Assembly (NCBI GenBank): GCA_949358305.1
Contig: OX442324.1
Span: forward strand, 4,842,001-4,906,000
DNA from: Strigamia acuminata
Taxonomy: Eukaryota; Arthropoda; Chilopoda; Geophilomorpha; Linotaeniidae
Length of the DNA: 64,000 nt
Direction of reading: 5' to 3'
A program made the translations under genes and the position numbers. Positions 23,001 to 35,000 of the stretch are shown piece after piece; positions within the stretch are counted from its first letter, which is position 1; each line of letters begins with the position of its first letter. The notes below the pieces were generated by a model. It was not told the origin of the DNA. It ran no database searches and saw only the letters and a program-made list of their open reading frames with translations.

Positions 23001-26000
23001 AGGGTCTACCGGACGGACTTTGTGTTCCAGTTTCGGGACAGTCGGTGTTCGAATTTGTTGCTTGTACTAATATTCCAGCAATTGCAGTGACTTTTTTCTC
23101 AGGACTCGGTGTTCTCATTAAAATCCCATGACTTGGAGGAGTTTTACTGGGTGGACTTTGCGTGCAAACCGGTTTCAGAGAACATGGACTAGGTTTCTTG
23201 GTCGGACTTTGCGTGCGAACCGACTTTTGAGAACATGGACTAAGTTTCTTGGTCGGACTTTGCGTGCAAACCGACTTTTGAGAACATGGACTAGGTTTCT
23301 TGGTCGGACTTTGCGTGCAAACCGACTTTTGAGAACACGGACTAGGTTTCTTGGTCGGACTTAGCGTGTAAACCGGTTTTTGAGAACACGGACTAGGTTT
23401 CTTGGTCGGACTTTGCGTGCAAACCGTCTTTTGAGAACACGGACTTGGTTTCTTGGTCGGACTTTGCGTGCAAACCGACTTTTGAGAACATGGACTAAAT
23501 TTCTTGGTCGGACTTTGCGGGCTAACCGGTTTCTGAGAACACGGACTAGGTTTCTTGGTCGGACTTTGCGTCCAAACCGGCTTTTGAAAACAAGGACAAG
23601 GTTTCGCGGTCGGACTTTGCGTGCTAACCGGTTTCTGAGAACATGGACTAGGTTTCTTGCTCGGACTTTGTGTTCCAACCGATATCGTAGGACTTGCTTT
23701 GGGTTTAATGAACGGACTTGCTTTGGGTTTAATGATCGGACCTGCGTTGTGTTTAATGAACGGACTTTGCGTTCCAATTGATACTGTGGCATTTGCATTG
23801 GGTCTATTGGTCGAACTATGTATTTTCGTTATCACTCTGGGGCATGGGCATGCTTCGGCTTTACAGGCTTCACAAACCGTTTCGTGACCTAATTTGCCTT
23901 TGCCAAGAGCGGTTATCTTTTCAGTCGAAGTCCCCACTTGACACAAAGTTGTAACTTGTATATCATTGTTGGAACCGGTTGCATCGCAAACTGCTTGAAA
24001 TGGAGTTGAACTTTGTCCCGCTTCATTTCCACTTCGAGGAATTCGGATGATATTAGTCAAATAGTAGGTTTTCCCCATTCCTGCAGACAGTCGATTTGAA
24101 TGCTCTTTCTTCTTATCGCAGCAATCGTCGCAATCATCGTCGTATTCGGCGGTGTCAAAATTTGCGCACGGTGACGGTGCCTTGCATTGCTGCTCCGAGC
24201 TATCTCTGACAACTTCAAAAACGGTGCAGGAAGTTCCCTCGACCTCCGAACTGCATTCCAGCGACGATTCTTGTTTGTTTAAGTACGAGCATTGTGGATC
24301 GTGGCACTTCCGATGAACAGAGTGCGCGAGCCCGGTCGGTATCACACTGGGCAGTGATTGCGTCTTCTTGGCCGTCAACATTTTGACTAGTTTGTCCAAC
24401 AGCTGAGTAAACAAATCGGGAATGTCGGATTTGGTCGATTTGGGACTTTCGTTGTCAGAAGCGCTTTCCTCCGTTGTCGATTCTTGCGGATTCTTGCTGC
24501 GACACACAGGGACTTCTTCACTCCAATACTTATTAGCTTCGGCGTAAATGTTTTTCCATTTATTGTACGTGTGTGGTCTGCAGTCTTCGGTGCAAATGTT
24601 AGTGTATGATGTATCGGTGGTTAAACAAGACTTTACACTTTCGGCGGCAAATTGAGTGCATTTCGCCCCAACCGGAAAACTGCCGGACGTTTTCGAAGGG
24701 CAAACAGGTACTTGATCACAGTATTGGTCGGCATCAAGATTTCCTGCGGATTGTGATTGCGATATTGCCATCACGGAATCACATACCATCACGGCATCAC
24801 ACGGCATCACAGCATCACATGGCATCACGGCTGCACTACAAGTTTGATTCGCAGTTTCGACAAACACAGGTTGTTTACATGGACTTCTGGCAGAAGAAGC
24901 CAAAGTGTTACGCTCTGCTTTAACAGGCGGGCATGGCTTCACCTCAGATTTATCACAAACTTCGACAAAATGTGATTTGTAATTTGGCTGATTTAATTCT
25001 CTGCACGAAGTTGCAATGCTCTGACTTTCAGTTTCGTGTTTCCGAGTTGATATTTTAGCAGTGACTGGTTGGCTCAGTTGTTGCGTTGATGAATTTGATG
25101 GATATTGTAATGCTTTGTCGGAACTGTTTATTGGCGTCGAGTTTAGACGAGTCAATGAACAAATTTCTTGTTTTGGCGAATCGTGCTCAACCCCTTGGTC
25201 TCGACAAGAAGCATTATCTAAGCTTGATTTGCCAGTTTGAACTGAAATAGTGCCAGTAGCGTGTGTTCCTCTTCCTTTCAAAATTCTCCCCTCGCTCGTT
25301 AAGGGATAGGAGAATTGCGAATAAATTGGTTTGCCACTCAACAGCGCCTTCTCACTTTGGCTGCTTGGTCGAACACTTACGTTTAAATTATCACTATGTC
25401 TCGCATTTTTGTCTAAAAATCTCGCATCCTCAGCGTCACAATGGTGAGAATGTTTCATTTCATCAAAAGTAGTTTTAGGTGGAGATCCAACAACATTCGT
25501 TCCAGGTTTAAACGATAATTTCGTGACATCCGATTTGTGGAAAAATTGAGGTTCTTCGGTGTTGGATTTGATTAACGTTCTATCGCTTTCCGCACACGGT
25601 CTAAACGACGATTTGTTTGAAGATGGTCCTCCATCGCCTTCCGCACACGGTCTAAACGAAGATTTGTTTGAAGATTGGCCTCCATCTTTGACGTATAAAG
25701 AGTGATCTTCATTCAGCCACACAATACCAGATTTGTTGGCACCTTTTCTCAATTCATCAGTGGCAGTTCTGGGCGAAAATTTCGATTCATCAATGGCAGA
25801 AATGCTTGACGGTGATTTGTTTTCATTATCGTTACATTTCCACGATGGTTTCATTTTCTCCATTTCAAATTTTCGTGCATAATTCAGCTCCTCCGCGTCA
25901 ACTTTTCGTGTATGTTTCAGCTCCTCCGTGTCAACTTTTCGTGAACGTTTCGGTTCCTCCGTGTCAACTTTTCGTGAACGTTTCGGTTCCTCCGTGTCAC

Positions 26001-29000
26001 ATTTTCGTGAATGTTTCGGTTCCTCCGTGTCAAATTTTCGTGAATGTTTAGGTTCCTCCGTGTCACATTTTCGTACATGTTTCAGTTCCTCCGTGTCACA
26101 TTTTCGTGTATATTTCATTATTTCCATGCCAGAATTATTCGAACACGATTCAACCATGTCGGAATTGTGTGAACGCGATTTCTTATCATCCATACCAGTT
26201 TTGTTTGATTGTGGTTTACTTTCATTCATGTCAGTTTTGTTTGATTGTGATTTCCTTTCATCTTTGTGAGATCTGCCTGGTGATTTCATTACATCCACAT
26301 CAGATTTATTTGATTGTGATTTCCTTTCATCCAAGCCAATTTTGTTTGAATGTGATTTTATTTCATCTTTGTCAGATCTGCCTGGCGATTTCGTTACATC
26401 CATACCGGATTTAAGTAAATGTGATTTCATTTCATCCATACCGAATTTAATTGAATGTAATTTCATTTCATCCATACCAGATTTATTTGACTGTAATTTC
26501 ATTTCACATTTGTGCGGAGATTTCGTTTCATTTGCTTCAGATATGCGCGGAGATTTTGTTTCAGTGATGTCAAGTTTGCGCGGAGATTTCGTTTCATTTT
26601 TGTCGGATTTGCGTGTAGTTTGCATTTCACTTTTGTCGCATTTGTGTAGAGTTTGCATTTCACTTTTGTCGGATTTGCGTGGAGATTGCATTTCATGTTT
26701 GTCGCTTTTTCGTGGAGATTGCATTTCATTTTTCTCGGATTTGCTTGGCGATTGCATTTCATTGACGACAGATTTGCGAGGAGATTTCATTTCAGTCATG
26801 TCAGATTTGTTTATAAATTTTACCTCATTCAAGCCAGATTTTTTTGAAGGTGATTTCTGTTCGTCCACCGCACTAGATTTTTTTGAAGGTGATTTCTTGC
26901 CGTCCCTACCCGATTTTTTCAAAGGCGATTTTATGCCACTACTGCTCGATTTGCTCGGAATTTTAATTTCCTCCGTGCCAGATTGATAGAGCAACGATTT
27001 CACTTCATCCTTGCCAGTTTTGCGTGAACAAATCATGTCACCTCTGTCAGATTTGCGCGGAGATCTCATTTCATCCCTGCCAGATTTGCGTGGAGATCTC
27101 ATTTCATTCCTGACAAACTTGCGCGGAGATTTCATTTCGTCCAATTCACATTTGCGCGGAGATCTCATTCTATTCAGTCCCGACTTAAATGACATTGACC
27201 TGGCTTCCGATGACGTTTTCGACGCTCCCGTTTTACCAGAACTTGGATAATCCGTAACAGATTTGCTTGACGATTTCAGTTCATCCCTAACTGATTTTTC
27301 CGAAACTGATTTCATATCTGACCTAAATGACGGTGACTTTGTTTCTGACGATGTTTTCGAGCTCCTCGTTTTCCCCGAACTAAAAGACAGTGCATTTTCA
27401 CTTACTCTCGACCCACCCCTTTTTCTCGACATGCTCTCTGTCGGTGTGGTTGAAGTTTGTCGACTCTGCATACTGATGTACATTGGTCGCAAATGATGAC
27501 AATGCGGATAGCTCAAGTTCGGACACACATGTTCGACAATAGCCTGATTTCCTTCACATTCAACAGAACAAGGTGACTTGATCACAAAACGAGGCGTAGA
27601 GGTGTATGCGGTGGCAACAGACGCGTTGTGACTATGAAACGTCGTATCGCGCACAGGACTGTGATGTTTTAAATGGGGTGGACATGGCAAAAAACTTGGA
27701 GACCGGGTTTGATTTTCATCTGTGCAAAGTGTAAGAAATTTTTGCGCGCAAGCTTGCACGTGTTGACGATGTCGTTCTTCTTCTAAAGATGAACATATTG
27801 GACCGCGAGCGTATTCTTTAGTGCTCCCCTGTGAACAAGATTGGACAACTTTGATAATAGGCGACACACTATCATCCTTGTGCTTAAAACTTGTTACTAC
27901 GTCACCGTGCGTTTTGCGCTCGTTAGCTGTGAGATCTAAAGGTGGTGACTTTGTGTTTTCGCTCGCGTGTGCAGTATGTTCAACTTTCGGAACCAAGTGT
28001 TTGGCTTTCACGAACAATTTATGGCATGATGATGAGGTCTTAAGCATTGCACTGTGCTCAACGTAATTGACTGACTTTTTCGGACTCTGGTCCAGTGGCA
28101 AATGCATAGGTCGAAAACTGTTTGAACACGCCTGTGTCTCTTGAGCTTTGTGGTCGCACGTTGTTGTTGTTGTTGTCTCGTCCACTTTCTTTGGTAATTC
28201 ATGAAATGGTGACATTTTCAAACAAGTGCCGTGCGAAAAATCATCATCTGTGGAAATGCAAACATTTTTCTGACCAGTGTCTGTGCTCGGGAGTTTCCTG
28301 GGTAGGACGATTGGTCTGAGTGGGGTTAATTTCGGTGGTGAAGGCTTGCATACTAAATCCTCTTCACTTTCTGGCGAAACTGCCATCGTTTCCAACGGAT
28401 TGAGATTCGACGGGATCTGAGTTGAAGTGATTTTTGGAGGCGAAACCAAACTATGTTTCATGGGAGCTGGATTCAAGCAACGTGTGCGCGGTTTCGGTGG
28501 AGTTTGCCAAACTGACGTCCCGGGTTGATCGATTTCGATGATCGGTTGCCTTTCGACGTCGGTAACCATGCCCGGATGCTGTGGAAACCGAATGGTCACC
28601 TTTGGACTCGATTCCGCAACAGTGGTCGTTTTATTTGACGTTACTTTCACCCGCAGTTGATGGTTTCCATCCGGTCTTTTCTGAAGCAACGGCGAATTAT
28701 TGGGCCAATTTTCATAGTTCGCCATTTTATTCGAGAGCAGATTAGCCCTTTTGAAACCGGATATGCCCATCCGAGGCAAACTTCTTTTTTTCGCGTTGGC
28801 CGGTATAAAGTACGAAGTTGAATCCAATGTCACTCTCCCACAAGGTTCGACGCACTTCTTCAAGCTTTTCGGCGAGACTGGCATCTCGTCGTCGGGCGAC
28901 TCTGCGGAAGATATGCTTTGCGGAATAACAATGTACGTTTGTTTTCTGATTGGCGGACTAATTGCAGTCACGGAAACCTCCAATTTTTCAGACGTCGAAG

Positions 29001-32000
29001 ATGATTCAATAGCAGTGTCGTCAGAACGACATTTCCAATTGGCTTTTTCGGCCGAGTTCCTCCAACGAGGCGTGGGAGGACGCACTGAAGAACTTAAAAT
29101 GCTGCGCATTGGTGATTTCGATGTAGTTGCTGATGAATTTAAACAAGACCTGACTGACAATGACTGAGTCTGCTGACTGGCTTCGGCGAATGTCACGTGA
29201 GTAGCAACTGTTGATACACTCACGTCTTTCGTAACTAATGGCAAATGATTTCTTTTCAAATCTTCACAATTCTTTTCTTTCGATTCTAACCCGAGCTTCA
29301 GGCGGCCCTCGGATGTTGACAAACAAATGGATTTGTGGTTTGAAGTGAGCGGACACAACACGAGCACAGTTTTTTCCTTTAAATCATTAGTTTCTGTTAT
29401 GCAGTTTGCTTGCTGTTTTTTTCTTTGACTTTGGTGACCTTTTCTTCTTTTTACCTTTTTTAGGTCGCCTTCCTGCTCCTGCTCCTGCTCCTGCTGGCGT
29501 TCCCGTCCCTGATCCCGACACAGGGCTGGAGCTGCTTCCTGTTGTGGTTCGTTCTGTGAAGATTTGTCGAAGTTTTTTTTTAGACGAGCCAATCCCCTTG
29601 TTCGTTTTTCGGGCGTAGATTCAAAATCGATTTGCGCGACCCTTGATTTTTCCCTCGATTGGTCTCCCGACGAAAACGTGGTTTTGCTTTCTTCCCACTG
29701 AGGAACCCTGCTTGCAATCCTCGGTTTCCACTTCACTCTGTCGTCACCATACGTCTTATGCTCCATTTCGTCTTTGTCGACACAAATTGCATACTCCTTG
29801 GGAAGAAATCCAGTCAAAGAGCAACTTTTCTTCATGTCCCAGTCAGGACCCATGCTCTTAGGGTCGTATTGAATCTCAGGCACCTCGTGCTTGTACGGTC
29901 GACCTGTAAGTTTCGGCTTTAACGGCAATGTCTTCTTTTGAAAATCGCAAATTGGACACGCAACACAACTATCTGACGATTCGCTCTCAGATTCCAACGG
30001 AATGACAGACCGGCTAAAGTAACTCTCGCTTCCCCCGTCCGGTGGCATTGCACCCGTCGATGACGACACATATTTCCTGCAATATCCACAAACATCCATC
30101 ATATCGCAACTCCTACTGTACATGTCTCTGGATGGTCTCGAGCATTCTTCATCTCGATCTCGATCTCGATCTCGATCCCGATCTCGATCCCGATCTCGTT
30201 CTCGATCCCGATCTCGTTCTCGATCTCGTTCTCGATCCCGATATTCCATCCGTTGCGTTGGATGATTTTTTCTCTCTCTTACGTTATCCCGATACTCCAT
30301 CCGTTGTGCTCGATTCATATTTTCCGCTCTCGAATTATCTCTATAATCCATGCGTGAGCCTTGAATTTTCTCGGTCCTCGAATTGTCTTGGTAGTCCGAC
30401 CTTTGGGGAAAATTTGCTCTTCGTGGACCCTTAACTAGTAAATGTTCTGGGCAAATTTTAGCGTTTTTACCTCCAGCGGCATGTGAATCTTGCGCACCGC
30501 ACACTTCATAATTTGTCAGAGAAATCATTGAACAGCAACTCATTTCATTGTCGTCACAAGTCATCATAGTTGTTTCTTCGCACAACATCATTGGCCGTGC
30601 GTCAACATTGGACATGGGACAAGATTTGGCCAGTCTACACTGATGAGGTGTTGCCAAAGCAGGACAAACGTAAAAATTGTGTCCTTTGCTCTTTTCTTCG
30701 CCTGCCCTTTGGTCATTTTCATCGTGAGGACACCAATCGCTTTCGTCTTCGCCATAATACCTCAATTTCATATCCGCTTCCTTATCATCGCTCCGACAAG
30801 GCTTGATCGCCGATTTCCGTTCATCGTTCATTTTATCTTTTTTTTCGTAGTCGTGCGAAATGTACACATCACTTGGCGAATACAATTCAATTTCGCTCTG
30901 AAAAAACTTCATTTTCATATTTGGTTCCTTGGCATCTTTCGCATCTTCATTTCCCTTCATCCGCTTGTCACATTTTGGATTTGGATAAAATTTGGCCGAA
31001 TGACCGACAGCTTCGTTCCTCTTCGCACGATGTTTCCCTTCCGGCTGCCTATGTCGATCTAATTTAAACCTACGCATCAAACCAGGCGGACAAGGTGGCG
31101 GTCTCCTCGTAATTTCATCGCTATGTTCTTTGAATTTATGATACTTTTCATTTCCACGTTTCTTTCGTTTTGAACTCGGTTCTTCCGGTTCTTCGCTGTA
31201 GAAACTTCCGTTGCTGTCGTCCCTCGTGTACGAAACAGTCTTCACAGTTGGCGTCTGAAAATAAACCTCTTCATCCGACATAATGCACTCCCCATCCTGC
31301 TTGTGACTTTCGTACTCATTGTCGTACGACTGCCAACTTTCCAAACTGTCATCCAACGATTTCGACGGCGTCACAATTTTCGCTTCCTTGTGCCAATGCT
31401 TGAGCGTCCGAGGCCTTTTTTCCACCCAAGAATCAATGGATTCTTCATACAATGGCGGACTCTCCCTCCGATAACCTTTCCCCTTCTTCGGTATCTTGTA
31501 AATTTTACCCATTGGAGGTTCCATATCGGTTTTCTGATACGACCGTGTCGACCTCTCTTTCGTCAAACTCGATTCCCAATCATCCGAACCAAAACTTTGC
31601 TCATCCTTTCTTTTCTTCATAGACCTGCTCACTTTTTCCTGCGTTTGCATTCGCATTTCCTTCAACCGTTCCCGCTTTGATTTCTTCGGATGAACTTCAC
31701 TCGGTTCATCAATCGGCTCCGTGTAACTCGAAGGATCTTTCGACTCTTTGTGACCTCGCCGCCTATCACCGTGTTGCAAATACTGGTCTTCGACATTGCA
31801 ATTGCATTCCATCATATCCTTCTCCCGTGCTCCCCTTTTCTCCCCGACAGACTGCAATGTGTACAACGACGGACTTTTCGACCTATGTCGTTTCTCCCAC
31901 TGGGCGTGCTTTTGGCGCTGCAACTGCCAAATCAAGTCGCGATCCTCCTGCACGTGCCACTGAGGACAAACCTCCTCAAAACTGTTTTCCATCCCACTCT

Positions 32001-35000
32001 TATCCCGCCTTTTCACCTGATCTTGATAACTCAAGTTTGGTTTGAACGATTTGATCGCGCGACGTCTTTCGTCTTTCAGACTTTTACTCTTCCGAAACTC
32101 GGCCATCTCGTCCTCTTCCGAAATACATTCCTTCACACTCTCCTCGCAGACCTTTACTTGGCAGGACATGTCTCCGCACACACCAACAAATGAAGTCTGG
32201 TCTCCAAAATCCTTCTTTTCATCATTTGTAGCTGCGCTAAAGTCTCGCATCGACTTATGAGAACATGTCATCTGAACTGATGGACACTGAATTCCCTCCG
32301 ATTTAACAGATAGAGTAGGAGTATGAGTAGTAGTATAAGTAGTAGTCGTATTGCCTTTTGACGACTCCTCCGTCTCTGGTTGCGCTTGAGACCCGACATC
32401 GTGTGTGGTGGTTGGAAGCGATTGAGCAACCGTCAAAGACCTCACCACTTCCGCTAACCTTTCCATCTCCAGTTCGTATCTTTCAGCGTCTGGAGCGGTT
32501 TTCTTCGAGGAAACCGCCGACTTTTGCCCTTCATATTTATCACCTTCTGCAGTGGTTTTCTTCGAGGAAGAAACCGCTGACATTTGCATTTCATATTGTT
32601 CACTTTCTGGAATGGTTTTCTTCGAGGAAACCGCTGACTTTTGCAGTTCATATTTATCACCTTCTTGAGTGGTTTTCTTCGACGAAACCGCTGACTTTTG
32701 CGGTTCATATCTTTCACCTTCTGCAGTGGTTTTCTTCGAGGAAACCGCCGTACTCATTTCACCGTTTGTTGCGCTTCGGCCAGCTAATTTGTCTTTAAGT
32801 TGCAGTGCCGTCACCATCGATGAATCAACATTCTGTACATGTGTATCAGTCAGTGCCAGGGATCCATATGAAGAACCTTCTCCCGTGGTTTTACCTCCAT
32901 ACCCGACACTCTCTGCACCGTACGCCCCCGATGGGTTTTTTAAATTCGGGCGTCCACCCTCAGAGTGCATTATACGGCTTTTCGTATGCACCAATCCCGA
33001 TTGGTAATCGGGTGAACCGGTTGGCGTTGGCGTCGGCGGTCCAGGTCCAGGTCCAGGTCCAGGTCCAGGTCCAGGTGCAGATCCAACTATTCGGGTCTTC
33101 TCCATACCATCTCCCTTGTTTCTCGCGTCTTCCTCATACCTCGATGGGCTGTTTTCAAACCTCCGCTCCTCATATTTTTTGTGAATTGATGTACTCATGA
33201 TGGTATCGGGCGAAGCCACTTGATGTTTTATCCTTGGCGTATCCGGCGGTAACGAGTTCGACAGATCATCGTCGCTAACCGAACTTGACGCGGACATATT
33301 CGCCTTCCCCCGCTGATCAGCTTCCGTATCGCTTCCATGACCCTGTCCTTTTTTAGCTCCTTTTTTAGCTGGCGGCTTCTTCTTTTTCTTTTTCCCGCAA
33401 CAGCCAGGTTCCGGCGAAGACTCGGCCGCAGAGGCTTCTTTTTTCGACGCCTTGGTCTTTTTACTTCCGACGACATCGGAGTCCGACTCCTTGATCGCAG
33501 CCTTTGCTGTTTTTCTCCTTTTTTTCCCCGTATCGGAGTCGGAATCCTTCGGCGCGCCTCCTCCTTTCTTTTTCTTTTTTTTGTGGCCCTTACTGCCTTC
33601 GCTTTTCTTGCCCGTTTTTCGGGTATTCGATGGTTTCCGACGCGGAGGACTCCTGTTTGACGACGACTCGTTTTTCTTCGTGCCCCCCTTTTTCTTCCGC
33701 TTTGAATCGTCTCCAGATTCCATCCTGTACGAAGACTGCGGCTGCTCCAAACCGATCAACACGGCGACATTGTCTTTGCCCCACACGAATCGTCCGTTCA
33801 ACAGATGAGAATCGCTCAACGACCGCCTCCTGTCATTGCAGCCAGCTCTCTTCCTCCAGCTATTTTCTGCGATCACCACATCGACATCCTCGCAATACTT
33901 ATCCGACGCATTATTCACATCAACCGAGCCAAAAACGGGGAGTCGGTTCGGTATAAACCCGTCGTTCCTAAACAACTGCAATAACTTCATTTCTTCTTCG
34001 TAACTCGAAATGTACGTGCTGTGATACGCGATGCAGGATGGCGATTCGTCAATTGCCCACGAATAGATGGGATACGGCGAAAGTTTAATCGATTCGCCCC
34101 ACGGACGATCCCGCTTAGCGTTTTCGTACGAAGTGACGGGCAACAGCATGTCGCTAGTGAAAACGCTTTGCACCGGCGACCGGCACGAGCAAGGACTGAA
34201 CTCCTGCGTGGACGCAAACTCGTTGGTCGATCCCAACACTTCGGGCGAATTGAGGTTTTGTGTTGCCGACGGTTTTTTCATCGTCACTCTCGACGTTAAA
34301 CTGACAGCTCGAACCGCCGTTCTACCGCAAATTCCAGACTTGCATCTGAACTCGTCCTTGTAGTAGGAGAACGTTTGAAGTGGAACCGGGCACGAAACTG
34401 TGGGTTTAACGACTTGCGGGGCAATGCTGAGAGTCGACGTGCTCGAGCTGCATTCGCTGTCGCTGGCGCTTTCGCTAGCGCACAAATCGCTCGTGTGATC
34501 GTCGTACAACGTCTCGTACACGCTGTCGGCTTTGTGCTGCACGTAACGCTTCTGCAAACTATTCATTTTCACTTCAATGTGTTTCTGAATCTCGTTGATC
34601 AACGTCGCGTAATCGTTGGAGCCGGGCGTGCACGGACTGTGCACCTCCAACACGGCGCCCATCTTCGCTTTCTTGAAACACATTTCGGCCGCCGTAATTT
34701 CATTGGCCAAAGGCCGAAACCGATTCCCATCCACATGCGTGGTCACTTTCGCCGAAACCTTCTTGACGGTGTGTATGATTTGCACCTCGATCGGAAGCCG
34801 GTCGTTCAAGTGCGGCTGAAGCGAGCACGACACCGTGTGCACCACCGTGTCGGTTTCCAGCGGCAAACTCTTGACGACTTTACTCACGGGATGGTCACTT
34901 CCATCGCCCCGCGACTCGTTATCGTCCTCGAACCCTTTGAGGCAGCTCAGCGAACCAGAAAGGAAATCCGAATTGTAAAACGGCGGCGTGCACAAACTCC

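Noticed and set aside
23128-23887. Arg/Thr-rich repeated plus-strand ORFs
   Set aside because: They exist only because the 51-bp coding repeat of the minus strand has no stops in several frames.
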